In this document: positions 1-7,804 of the stretch, in pieces | Layout of the letters: each line of letters begins with the position of its first letter | How positions within the stretch are numbered: the first letter of the stretch is position 1 | Origin: UBA3700 sp964478025 | GTDB taxonomy: Bacteria; Bacillota; Clostridia; Christensenellales; UBA3700 | Length of the DNA stretch: 64,000 nucleotides | Assembly: GCA_964478025.1 (NCBI GenBank) | Contig: CAYZGK010000003.1 | Coordinates: forward strand, 49,912-113,911 | Direction of reading: 5' to 3' | Translations under genes and position numbers: made by a program | The notes under the pieces: generated by a model | Seen by the model: only the letters and a program-made list of their open reading frames with translations | The model's database searches: none | Told to the model about the DNA's origin: nothing

Positions 1-591
1 ACCATTTATAGTCTTTTTTATTGGTTGATTTTCAATTGAATCACTAGACGATGGTGTATCTTCATCTCTAACAAGTAAAACTGTTGGGTTAATATCATCC
101 TCACCTGATTCATTTGTATCATTATTAACTAATAAAATAGGCATTTCACCAACATCAGCTGCTTCTTCGGCAGTTGGATTAGATCTTGGGTTTCTTTTTG
201 TTCTAGGGCGCAATTCTGAAGCCTCAAAAGGAGGTTTTTCTTCTGGATCAAAATCTTTTGCAGACAATAAACCATTTATTATTGTTCTAGAATATTCCCA
301 TTGATATTTATCGTTTTCCAAAAATTTTCTACCATCATCAAGTAGGGTATAGTAAACTCTTTGAGCTCCGTTAGAAGAATCACCTTTATAAGATCTAATG
401 TAACCAAGTTTTTCCAATCTTTTTAGGCACGAATAAAGGGTAGGTTGTTTTAATTCATACAACCCCTTACTATTTTTTTGTATAACCTCAAGGATATCAA
501 GACCATATCTATCTTCATTTTCAAGTGTTGAAAGAATAATAGTGTCTACATGATCTCGTATTAAATCTTTATTTACATCAGAATTATCCAT
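1..591 (-). CDS. PadR-family transcriptional regulator (3' end cut by window edge)
   Basis: Reading the minus strand from an ATG at 591 gives 197 open codons that run off the left edge, so the C-terminus is missing. The first ~105 residues match a PadR winged-helix domain: an ILSTLENEDRYGLDI helix-turn, then QPTLYSCLKRLEKLGYI, then a beta wing with QRVYYTLLDDGRKF. PadR proteins are small dimeric DNA-binding repressors. The remainder (~residue 125 on) is an acidic, low-complexity tail with RPRTKRNPRS. The start is fixed by TTAGGAGAT six bases upstream and by a promoter at 614-642. The target is unknown; PadR proteins often control a neighbouring gene, which here would lie off the window. Confidence 0.85.
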   Translation of the reverse strand, partial: MDNSDVNKDLIRDHVDTIILSTLENEDRYGLDILEVIQKNSKGLYELKQPTLYSCLKRLEKLGYIRSYKGDSSNGAQRVYYTLLDDGRKFLENDKYQWEYSRTIINGLLSAKDFDPEEKPPFEASELRPRTKRNPRSNPTAEEAADVGEMPILLVNNDTNESGEDDINPTVLLVRDEDTPSSSDSIENQPIKKTING

Positions 592-613
592 TGAATCTCC
601 TAAACTCTTTATT

Positions 614-642
614 ATTATATTACATGCACGCAAAAAAAACAA
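614..642 (-). promoter_or_regulatory. Promoter of the PadR gene
   Basis: On the minus strand a -35 TTGTTT (637-642) and a perfect -10 TATAAT (614-619) are separated by 17 bases. The predicted start leaves a leader of about 16 bases that carries the ribosome binding site. Seen directly; activity is inferred. Confidence 0.55.
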
Positions 643-881
643 TAAAGTAAAAAATATAATTATAATTTTAAATAGAAAGAAAATAGAGAATAGGGGAATT
701 AAACCATTTGTTTACATTTGTTTACTTTTTTATTCACATTTTGTCCATAAATTAATTATTATAGAAAATTCATTAAAATTAATTGTGTTTATAACTATAA
801 TTATGAATTTATAATCTGTAGAGTATAAGAAAAATTGAGCTAAACTACTCATTTTGTTTTGAATGACCGATTCTCTATTTC

Positions 882-909
882 ATTTCGCAAAATTACACCT
901 TTGCGAAAT
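882..909. other. dif: Candidate dif site (XerS recombination site)
   Basis: The two arms ATTTCGCAAAA (882-892) and CTTTGCGAAAT (899-909) flank a 6-base centre TTACAC. Ten bases of each arm are perfectly inverted. The 11+6+11 layout is the classic Xer/dif geometry. The site lies about 940 bases upstream of a XerS-type recombinase gene; in Streptococcus and Lactococcus the xerS gene is known to sit beside its dif site. Nearly all genes to the right point toward it, as expected for a terminus. Function is inferred. Confidence 0.6.
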
Positions 910-1255
910 AATAGGCAATTTTAATTATGAATTAAAAACATTTTCAAAATATGTTTAATTATTTTTGGCTTTTTCCTTAAGTTTTTATTTCTTGATTTTT
1001 ACCAAATTTTTATTTTATTTTTCTTTATTTCAAATTTCGTCTGATTTGTAAAATTTCAATTTTATATGATAAATCCTTCATATATTGTTTTTCAATATTT
1101 TACTATTTTGTCAATAAATTATTCTTTTGAAGTTTTCAATAATCTTATATGAATATCTAATAAAAAAAGTTTAAAAAAATTATTTAAATTGCTTACATAA
1201 TAAATATCAATAATGTTAAAATCTCTTTGTTAAAAAATTTATATACAAAAAAATT

Positions 1256-1317
1256 GACATTAAATATCGCTTTAGCTTATGTCTGATGGCCAAAGCATAT
1301 TTGATGTCTTTTTTTTT
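1256..1317 (+). terminator. Terminator-like hairpin upstream of the DUF2798 gene
   Basis: The arm 1256-1273 (GACATTAAATATCGCTTT) pairs with 1292-1308 (AAAGCATATTTGATGTC): 17 pairs with one G-T wobble and one bulged C, an 18-base loop, and then nine T residues (1309-1317). This has the form of an intrinsic terminator on the plus strand, yet no plus-strand gene lies upstream. It could be an attenuator in the leader of the DUF2798 gene, whose ribosome binding site follows within five bases, or the end of an unannotated small RNA. Confidence 0.6.
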
Positions 1318-1333
1318 ATTAGGAGAAAAAAAT

Positions 1334-1810
1334 ATGCCAAAAACAAAATTTCAAAGTTTTATCTTTTCACTAATTATGGTTTTCTTTATGGTTTATTGTA
1401 TGACAGCTTATTCAATTGCCTTAAAGATGGGTGGCCTTACTTATAATGTATTTTTACTTGCTATTAAAGAAATGTGGATCGAATATGCTATAGTATTTGT
1501 ATTAATATTCTTTATTATTTCAAAACTAGCGCAAAAATTAGCATTTAGAATCGTAACACCAGGCGTTGATAAGCCAATATTTATTATTTTATCTATTCAA
1601 TGCTTCACTGTTTGTTTAATTGTTCCTACAATAACATTAATTGTAACTTTTATTCATAATGGATTTACAGCACAATGGTTTACACAATGGATTGAGCTTG
1701 CTTTTCAATGTTTTCCTGTAGCTTTATGTTTACAATTTTTCTTTATAGGACCTCTTGTTAGATTCATATTTAGATTAATATTTAAAAAACAATTGAATTC
1801 TAATAATTAG
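1334..1810 (+). CDS. DUF2798 integral membrane protein
   Basis: A 158-residue protein opening with MPKTKFQSFIFSLIMVFFMVY, the typical beginning of DUF2798 membrane proteins of Bacillota. About four hydrophobic helices (roughly residues 8-30, 46-66, 83-105, 120-145) are visible, and the C-terminus is short and basic. The start is placed at 1334 because AGGAGAAAAAAT precedes it; a longer frame from 1286 would run through the upstream hairpin. No enzymatic function is known for the family. The gene ends 37 bases before the recombinase gene, which has its own promoter. Confidence 0.75.
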   Translation: MPKTKFQSFIFSLIMVFFMVYCMTAYSIALKMGGLTYNVFLLAIKEMWIEYAIVFVLIFFIISKLAQKLAFRIVTPGVDKPIFIILSIQCFTVCLIVPTITLIVTFIHNGFTAQWFTQWIELAFQCFPVALCLQFFFIGPLVRFIFRLIFKKQLNSNN

Positions 1811-1812
1811 CG

Positions 1813-1841
1813 TTGATTTTGCGAAATAAATATCTTATACT
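1813..1841 (+). promoter_or_regulatory. Promoter of the xerS-type gene, almost leaderless
   Basis: TTGATT (1813-1818), a 17-base spacer and TATACT (1836-1841), then only six bases before the ATG at 1848. The predicted transcript would begin at or next to the start codon, and no Shine-Dalgarno sequence is present. Confidence 0.55.
1818..1827 (+). promoter_or_regulatory. Isolated copy of the dif-arm sequence in the xerS promoter
   Basis: TTTGCGAAAT is identical to the right arm core of the candidate dif site (900-909) and lies just inside the -35 element and in the spacer of the recombinase promoter. It could be a binding half-site used for autoregulation, or a chance match; one 10-base identity in AT-rich DNA is suggestive only. 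Confidence 0.35.
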
Positions 1842-1847
1842 TTAACC

Positions 1848-2912
1848 ATGAACGATAAGAATTATTTCCAACAACGTGAAATCGAAACTATACACAAACT
1901 ACGTGATATTCAAAAAGATTTGCCAATTATCACGAATGAGTTTTTTATTGGTATTGAATCATATACCTCACCTTTAACAAGACTTGGTTATGCTACAGAT
2001 TTAAGAATATTCTTTAATTTTCTAACCCAAGAAATTGATGGTTTTGTTGGAAAAAATGTTAGACTTTTAACCTATGAGGATTTAGATACAATTACTTCAA
2101 CTCACATTGAAATGTTTTTGTCTTACCTTAGTAATTACGAAATTGATAATAAACAATATCAAAACACAATAAAAACTAAGGCAAGAAAACTTTCATCAAT
2201 TAAATCTTTCTTTAAATATTGTTTTGATAAAGATAAACTATCTAAAGATGTAGCCTCAAAGGTAAAATCCCCTAAAATTCATGAAAAACCTATCATTCGT
2301 TTAGAAAACAATGAAATGGAAAAACTTTTAGACAATGTTGAAACTGGTAATGGTTTATCTAATCGTGCCGAAGCATTCCATAAAGATTTAAAGGAACGTG
2401 ATGTAGCAATAATTACTGTCTTTTTAGGTACAGGAATTCGTATATCTGAGCTTGTTGGATTAAATGTTGATGATTTAGACTTTAACATTAATGCTTTTAA
2501 AGTAACAAGAAAAGGTGGAAATCAAGATATTGTATATTTTAATGATCAAGTACGTGATGCTTTATTTGCATATTTAGACAAAAGAGCTCAAAATCCTGAA
2601 CTTGATGACGAACCTGCACTATTTGTTTCGTTAAAAAACAAAAGAATTGGCGTAAGAAATGTGCAAATACTAGTTAAAAAGTATGCAGAAATAACTACGC
2701 CACTAAAACATATTACTCCTCATAAATTAAGAACAACATTTGGTACAAACTTGTATACAAATACACGTGATATATTTATGGTAGCTAGTGTTTTAGGCCA
2801 TAAAGATGTAAATACAACAAGAAAACATTATGCAGCAATATCCGATAATATCAAAAAAGAAGCTGTACAACATGTCGATTTAAAACCATCAGATTCAAAT
2901 CAAGATAATTAA
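1848..2912 (+). CDS. xerS: XerS-type tyrosine recombinase
   Basis: A 354-residue site-specific recombinase. An N-terminal SAM-like core-binding domain (residues ~28-130) is followed by the catalytic domain, with the full tyrosine recombinase set: Arg198 (GTGIRISEL), Lys222 (VTRKGG), His292 and Arg295 (PHKLR), His318 (LGHKD) and the nucleophile Tyr328 (KHYAAI). Its length and the segment LSNRAEAF...LKERDVAII resemble XerS of Streptococcus/Lactococcus rather than the ~300-residue XerC/XerD, which suggests a one-recombinase system for resolving chromosome dimers. A candidate dif site lies upstream at 882-909. An integrase role is less likely, since no phage genes are nearby. Confidence 0.8.
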   Translation: MNDKNYFQQREIETIHKLRDIQKDLPIITNEFFIGIESYTSPLTRLGYATDLRIFFNFLTQEIDGFVGKNVRLLTYEDLDTITSTHIEMFLSYLSNYEIDNKQYQNTIKTKARKLSSIKSFFKYCFDKDKLSKDVASKVKSPKIHEKPIIRLENNEMEKLLDNVETGNGLSNRAEAFHKDLKERDVAIITVFLGTGIRISELVGLNVDDLDFNINAFKVTRKGGNQDIVYFNDQVRDALFAYLDKRAQNPELDDEPALFVSLKNKRIGVRNVQILVKKYAEITTPLKHITPHKLRTTFGTNLYTNTRDIFMVASVLGHKDVNTTRKHYAAISDNIKKEAVQHVDLKPSDSNQDN

Positions 2913-2918
2913 TATATA

Positions 2919-2935
2919 AAACAAAATATTTGTTT
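2919..2935. promoter_or_regulatory. Inverted repeat upstream of lexA, possible operator
   Basis: AAACAAA-ATA-TTTGTTT is a perfect 7-base inverted repeat ending 10 bases before the -35 of the lexA promoter. A second partial element, GAACATTTGT, lies inside the promoter spacer (2958-2967). LexA usually represses its own gene, so either could be the operator. The motif differs from the Bacillus SOS box. Confidence 0.35.
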
Positions 2936-2945
2936 ATATTTTCTA

Positions 2946-2974
2946 TTGACAAAAAGTGAACATTTGTATAAAAT
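2946..2974 (+). promoter_or_regulatory. Promoter of lexA
   Basis: A perfect -35 TTGACA (2946-2951), a 17-base spacer and -10 TAAAAT (2969-2974). The leader of about 30 bases contains TTAGGAGA before the ATG at 3011. Confidence 0.65.
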
Positions 2975-3010
2975 TTACTTAAACAAATCAAAATTAATTA
3001 GGAGAAAGTT

Positions 3011-3676
3011 ATGGCACACTACGCTAAATCAGCTCAAAAAACAGATGCAGTTTTCAAGTTTTTAAAAGATTTCTATAAAGAAAAAGGATATATGCCTACA
3101 GTAAGAGAAATTGTAGCTCAATCAAATTGTGATATTAAGTCTACAGCTTCAGCTAAAACTTATATTGATAGATTAGTTATGGAAGGAAGATTAATTAAAT
3201 CTGATAATAAAAATCGTGCTTTAAAGATTGTTGGACTTGATAATGTTGATGATTTTATCGATATAGATAATTCTAATAGCAATATGACAGTCGTTCCATT
3301 TTTAGGAAATACAGCAGCTGGAGAGCCTTTATATGCAGCAACTGAAAATGATAGATCTTATTCTCTTCCTAATGACTTTTTCTCATTAAAAGGACAAAAC
3401 TTCTTACTACAAGTAAAAGGCGAATCTATGAGAGATATTGGTATTTTAGATGGAGATATTGTTTTAATCAAATCACAAAATACAGCAAACAATGGACAAA
3501 TCGTTGTAGCTCAAATAGATAATGAAGCAGTTACATTAAAAAGATATTATAATTGCTCTTCATATATTAAGTTACATCCAGAAAATTCCGACATGGACGA
3601 CATAATCGTAACTCAAGATCATTCATTTAGAATTTTAGGAATTGCAACTGGATTAATGAGAAATCATATTAGATAA
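3011..3676 (+). CDS. lexA: LexA SOS-response repressor
   Basis: A 221-residue protein: N-terminal winged helix (residues ~8-72, with GYMPTVREIVAQSN) and C-terminal S24 self-cleavage domain. The Ala103-Gly104 cleavage site (NTAAGEP), Ser139 (KGESMRD) and Lys177 (AVTLKRYY) are all present, so RecA-stimulated autocleavage should work. It represses DNA damage genes. The start follows AGGAGAAAGTT. It is the last plus-strand gene before the long minus-strand block and ends in a strong terminator. No copy of the upstream palindrome was seen before recA. Confidence 0.93.
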   Translation: MAHYAKSAQKTDAVFKFLKDFYKEKGYMPTVREIVAQSNCDIKSTASAKTYIDRLVMEGRLIKSDNKNRALKIVGLDNVDDFIDIDNSNSNMTVVPFLGNTAAGEPLYAATENDRSYSLPNDFFSLKGQNFLLQVKGESMRDIGILDGDIVLIKSQNTANNGQIVVAQIDNEAVTLKRYYNCSSYIKLHPENSDMDDIIVTQDHSFRILGIATGLMRNHIR

Positions 3677-3693
3677 AAAAATACTAAAAATTC

Positions 3694-3720
3694 AAATGGG
3701 GCTTGTTAGCCCCATTTTTT
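3694..3720 (+). terminator. Terminator after lexA, shared with the convergent ynbB operon
   Basis: AAATGGGGC, loop TTGTTA, GCCCCATTT, then a T-run. The stem is perfect and precedes T residues on the plus strand. It lies between convergent genes, so it may also stop the minus-strand operon, although the T-run is weaker on that side. Confidence 0.85.
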
Positions 3721-3725
3721 ATGTT

Positions 3726-4958
3726 TTAAAATAATTTTAATTTTTGTAAACAATATATCAAGGCCAATTTAACATGTTCATAAGTTAAACCTCCTTGAAC
3801 ATAAGCAATGTATGGCTTTTTAATAGGCGAATCCGCACTAAGTTCTATTGAAGCTCCAGCTACGAAAGTTCCTGCTGCCATAATTACTTGATCTTCGTAT
3901 CCTGGCATATCCCATGGCATTAATGTTAAGTTACTATCTATTGGAGATATTTCTTGTATGGATCTACAAAAAGCTATTAATTGTTCTTCTGTATCAAATT
4001 TAATTGATCTTATAATATCATTACATTTACTTTCAGGTTTTGGCATGGTTTCGTAACCTAAATCTTCAAATGTTTTACCAATTAAAATTGAACCTTTAAC
4101 CGCATTAGCGACCGTACTAGGTGCTAAAAAGAATCCTTGGTAAAAATCCTTGTACCCATAAGCATATGAGCCTACTTCCGTTCCAATTGAAGGCGATGTT
4201 AATCTATAGCCTACTTGTTCAATTAAATTCGCTTTACCACAAACATAACCGCCAGTTGGAGCTATACCGCCACCTGGATTTTTAATTAATGAGCCTGCCA
4301 TCAAATCTGCACCAACTTGAACAGGTTCTTTTGTATCCATAAACTCACCATAACAGTTATCACAAAGAATTATTATGTTTGAATTGATTTCCTTAATGAA
4401 TTTACAAACTTTCTCTATTTGCTCAATAGATAAAGCATCTCTCCATTCATATCCACGAGACCTACCCATGAATACAGCTTTTGTTTTACTAGATATAGCA
4501 AGTTTAATTTTTTCATAATCAAAATCACCATTAACTAAATCAACTTGCTTATACGAAATGTTATAGTCTTTTAAAGAGCCAATATTATCTCCCTTTATGG
4601 TTTCCATTAAAGTATCATAAGGAGCGCCTGAAATTGCAAGTAATTCATCTCCTGGTCTTAATACACTTTGTAACATTAAAGATATTGCATGTGTACCTGA
4701 AACAATTAAAGGTGAAACTATTGCAGCTTCAGCTCCAAATGTTTTCGCAAATACTTTTCCTAATGAATCTCTACCAATATCATCATATCCGTATCCATTA
4801 GTTTGTGAAAAATGTCTTAAAGCAATTTCACATTCACGAAAAGCATCTAAAACTTTATTTTGATTGTATAAAGCTATATCTGAAACAACTTTATATTGTT
4901 CAGTTAATTTAGATTCTTCGTTATTTACAAATTCTAAAATTTTTTGATTGATTTCCAT
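3726..4958 (-). CDS. ynbB: YnbB-type PLP-dependent lyase (methionine gamma-lyase / aluminium-resistance family)
   Basis: A 410-residue member of the Cys/Met-metabolism-like PLP fold, known as the methionine gamma-lyase or aluminium-resistance protein family (YnbB in Bacillus). The PLP-binding Lys is in MAGSLIKNPGGG (~residues 220-232), and an aspartate in LCDNCYGEF would bind the pyridine nitrogen. The true substrate of this family is not established. In Bacillus ynbB lies near miaA-hfq and glnR; here it is three bases after miaA at the end of a mismatch-repair/tRNA-modification operon. No hfq is seen. Confidence 0.85.
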   Translation of the reverse strand: MEINQKILEFVNNEESKLTEQYKVVSDIALYNQNKVLDAFRECEIALRHFSQTNGYGYDDIGRDSLGKVFAKTFGAEAAIVSPLIVSGTHAISLMLQSVLRPGDELLAISGAPYDTLMETIKGDNIGSLKDYNISYKQVDLVNGDFDYEKIKLAISSKTKAVFMGRSRGYEWRDALSIEQIEKVCKFIKEINSNIIILCDNCYGEFMDTKEPVQVGADLMAGSLIKNPGGGIAPTGGYVCGKANLIEQVGYRLTSPSIGTEVGSYAYGYKDFYQGFFLAPSTVANAVKGSILIGKTFEDLGYETMPKPESKCNDIIRSIKFDTEEQLIAFCRSIQEISPIDSNLTLMPWDMPGYEDQVIMAAGTFVAGASIELSADSPIKKPYIAYVQGGLTYEHVKLALIYCLQKLKLF

Positions 4959-4961
4959 ATA

Positions 4962-5873
4962 TTATTCCTCTATAAACTTTTTAATATCAATTAGAATATT
5001 TTCGTCTAAGTTATTTTCATAGAATTTTGCAAATTCATAACGTTTAAACCATGTAATTTGACGTTTTGCATAATGTCTTGAGTTAGTTTTTATCATTTCT
5101 TTTAATTCTTCTTCTGAAATATTGTTAGACAAATATTCGCTAAATTCTTTATAACCAATAGCTTGCATTGATTGCATTGAAAAATCATATTTATCTTCAT
5201 AAATTAATTTTTTAACTTCATCAATTAAACCTTTTTCGAACATTATATCAACTCGTTTATTTATTTTATTGTATAGTTCCTCACGATTTGGAGATAAACA
5301 AATAAGCAATGTATCATATAACAATTCTTTTTTTCTATCTTCTTGATTTGATTTTATTTGGCCAGTAATTTCATAAATTTCTAAGGCTCTAATTACTCGC
5401 TTTGTATTGTTTTCATGAACTTTTTCAGCTTCAATTGGATCAATTGCTTTTAATTTATCATGCATAAAACCTGGGCCATATTGTTTTAATTCGTTTTCAA
5501 GTTTTTCTCTAATTGAATCATCCTTTGCACCCATAGATAATGGATAAAGTAAAGAATCAATATAAAGACCTGTTCCACCACATATAACAGGTATTTTTCC
5601 ATTTGAATGCAAGTTATCAATAATCTTTATTGCGGCCTTTTGATAGTCAGAAACAGAATATTCTTGGTTAGGTTCAACAATATCTATTAAGTGATGCTTA
5701 ACGCCTTGCATTTCATCTATTGTAGCCTTTGCAGTTCCAATATTCATTTTCTTATAAATTTGCATACTATCACAAGAAATTATTTCAGTATCCAACATTT
5801 TAGCAACTTTAATTGCTAACTCAGTTTTGCCAGATGCTGTAGGTCCTGCAATAATAATTATTTTATTTTTCAT
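4962..5873 (-). CDS. miaA: tRNA dimethylallyltransferase MiaA
   Basis: A 303-residue enzyme that transfers a dimethylallyl group to A37 of tRNAs reading UNN codons. It shows the P-loop GPTASGKT (residues 10-17), SCDSMQIYKKMNIGTAKA, HHLIDIVEPN, GGTGLYIDSLLY and the C-terminal SRHYAKRQITWFKR motif. The start overlaps the end of mutL by four bases, so the genes are translationally coupled. MiaB, which methylthiolates the MiaA product, is encoded at the head of the same operon; the two enzymes act in sequence to make ms2i6A. Confidence 0.96.
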   Translation of the reverse strand: MKNKIIIIAGPTASGKTELAIKVAKMLDTEIISCDSMQIYKKMNIGTAKATIDEMQGVKHHLIDIVEPNQEYSVSDYQKAAIKIIDNLHSNGKIPVICGGTGLYIDSLLYPLSMGAKDDSIREKLENELKQYGPGFMHDKLKAIDPIEAEKVHENNTKRVIRALEIYEITGQIKSNQEDRKKELLYDTLLICLSPNREELYNKINKRVDIMFEKGLIDEVKKLIYEDKYDFSMQSMQAIGYKEFSEYLSNNISEEELKEMIKTNSRHYAKRQITWFKRYEFAKFYENNLDENILIDIKKFIEE

Positions 5874-7804
5874 TCAATCCTCTTGAATAATTTATCTAAA
5901 TCATTCTTTGTATAGGTAAAAATACAAGGTCTACCATGTGGACACTGTGTAGGAATACCATTTTTCATTTGTTTAAATAATTCTCTTATTTGAGCTTCAG
6001 ATAAACTATCTCCACCTTTTATTGCAGATTTACATGCATATTGAGCTAATTTTTCTTTAAATAAATCTGAATTTTTTAATTGTTGTAATGTAGATTTTTC
6101 GCACAATAATTCTTCAAAGAATTTAGACAAATTAATATCTACTAAAAATGCTGGTATCTCATTTACTTTAAATGTTAAGTTACCGAATTCTTCAATATCA
6201 AAGCCTAAATCTTTTAAATTATCCATTAACATTAACATGTAATCATATTGACTTGCATTTGTTTCATATATAAATGGTATCAATAAAGGTTGAGATACAA
6301 CCTCTCTTTTATTCATGGAATTAATTAATTTTTCATATAAATCTTTTTCATGACATGCATGTTGATCAATTAAATAAGCCTTATCATCATCTTGTATTAT
6401 TAAATATGTATCAAATAGCTGTCCTATAACTTTATATTTTGGATAAAAGTCATCAATTTTAGAATTATTGATATTATTTAGAATATCTTGAGAATCATAA
6501 ATATCACTTCTTATTATTTTAGAAATATCAATATTTGAATTATTATTATTTTCAAATAAATTATTAGCCTTTATTTGACTATTTTCTAATTTAGAATTTT
6601 CTATATCTTTTGAATTTTCGGAATTTTCTAATTTAGAATTTTCATTTATGGCATTATTTATATATGAATTAGAGTTAATTTCATAAGAAATTTCAGAAGC
6701 ATAATAAGGCTTAAACGTTTGTTCGTTTTGATTTTGAACATATGTTTGTTTTTGTTGTTCATTTTTTGTTTCAAATGTTTGTTCAGTTTTTGAAATTTCA
6801 GTTAAATCCAAGGTTTTAGCTTGATTATCAAGTGCTTGGCAAATACCACGATAAACAGTAGAAAATACCTTATGATTGTCTGAAAAACGAACATCAAGTT
6901 TAGTTGGATGAACATTTACATCAACCTCATCAAATGGAATAACCAAATTTAAAACATAAACTGGAAAAGTTCTTTTCATAAGTGTTGTGCCATAAGCTTG
7001 CATAACAGCTAAGGCTATGTTTTGATTTTGTATTGGTCTTCCGTTTACAATTACAGTCTCAAATGACTTATTGTGTTTAGCAAGTTCAGGTAATGATGTA
7101 AATCCGTATGCTCTATAACCACTATATGTAATATCAAAAGGAACTAACTTATTAGAAATCTCTGTTCCATATATCTCGTATATTGCATCCTCAAGTCCCC
7201 CAGATGTTTGTAATTCAACTTCCCCATCAACTATAAATTTAAATTTAACATCAGGATTTGAAAATATTAATGCTATAACTTTATTCTTAACTAAAGATTC
7301 TTCTTGCTTTGGAGTTTTTAAAAATTTTAATCTAACTGGCGTATTGTAGAATAAATTGTCGACAGTTATTTCTGTTCCGATTGTCATTCCACATTCACTT
7401 TCTTCTTCAATTTTTCCGCCACTAACTTTTATTTTATAACCTATTCCTTCATTTGATTCTTGGTTTGAAGCTATTGTCAAATGAGAAACTGCAGCAATAG
7501 AGGCTAATGCTTCTCCTCTAAAGCCTAATGTTGAAATATTAGATAAATCTATGGCATTTTTTAATTTTGATGTAGCATGAGGCAAATAAGAAAGGTATAA
7601 ATCATCTTTACTCATACCCGAGCCGTTATCTAATATGGATATACTCTTTATTCCGCCTTCTTGTATTGAAATTGTAATTTCACTTGCACCTGCATCTATT
7701 GAATTATCTACCAATTCCTTCACAACCGATGCTGGATTTTCAACAACTTCTCCTGCGCTAATTAAATTATAAACGGAAGGATCTAGTTTATTAATTTTTG
7801 ACAT
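5870..7804 (-). CDS. mutL: DNA mismatch repair protein MutL (endonuclease type)
   Basis: A 644-residue MutL. N-terminal GHKL ATPase motifs are clear: ELVDNSIDAG, DNGSGM, GFRGEALASI and NGRPIQNQ. The C-terminal dimerisation domain has DQHACHEKDLYE (from ~residue 480, the DQHA(X)2E(X)4E metal site), ACKSAIKGGD and CPHGRP, so this is a nicking MutL of the kind found in bacteria lacking MutH. The linker (~residues 350-440) is Asn/Ser/Glu-rich and contains an in-frame direct repeat of KLENS (see 6582-6644). The start codon immediately follows the mutS stop. Confidence 0.96.
   Translation of the reverse strand: MSKINKLDPSVYNLISAGEVVENPASVVKELVDNSIDAGASEITISIQEGGIKSISILDNGSGMSKDDLYLSYLPHATSKLKNAIDLSNISTLGFRGEALASIAAVSHLTIASNQESNEGIGYKIKVSGGKIEEESECGMTIGTEITVDNLFYNTPVRLKFLKTPKQEESLVKNKVIALIFSNPDVKFKFIVDGEVELQTSGGLEDAIYEIYGTEISNKLVPFDITYSGYRAYGFTSLPELAKHNKSFETVIVNGRPIQNQNIALAVMQAYGTTLMKRTFPVYVLNLVIPFDEVDVNVHPTKLDVRFSDNHKVFSTVYRGICQALDNQAKTLDLTEISKTEQTFETKNEQQKQTYVQNQNEQTFKPYYASEISYEINSNSYINNAINENSKLENSENSKDIENSKLENSQIKANNLFENNNNSNIDISKIIRSDIYDSQDILNNINNSKIDDFYPKYKVIGQLFDTYLIIQDDDKAYLIDQHACHEKDLYEKLINSMNKREVVSQPLLIPFIYETNASQYDYMLMLMDNLKDLGFDIEEFGNLTFKVNEIPAFLVDINLSKFFEELLCEKSTLQQLKNSDLFKEKLAQYACKSAIKGGDSLSEAQIRELFKQMKNGIPTQCPHGRPCIFTYTKNDLDKLFKRIE
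6582..6644. repeat. Direct repeat inside the mutL linker
   Basis: A 21-base sequence beginning ATTTTCTAATTTAG occurs at 6582-6602 and again, identical, at 6624-6644. The copies are 42 bases (14 codons) apart and in the same reading frame, and encode the two ENSKLEN units of the linker. Slippage or recombination between them would change MutL length by 14 residues without a frameshift. Confidence 0.85.

Larger units (their letters stand above)
592..1333. other. 742-base non-coding gap with dif-like site and orphan hairpin
   Basis: No convincing gene is present on either strand. It contains the PadR promoter, a perfect 28-base dif-like inverted repeat (882-909), motifs shared with other long gaps in the window (for example TTTTGTCCATA near 740 and TTTTTACCAAATTTTT near 1000), and a strong hairpin followed by nine T residues (1256-1317) just before the DUF2798 gene. 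The rest is very AT-rich and unassigned. Confidence 0.7.

Noticed and set aside
1254..1259. TTGACA as the promoter of the DUF2798 gene
   Set aside because: It lies in the 5' arm of the strong hairpin and no convincing -10 follows at 17 bases (TTATGT only).
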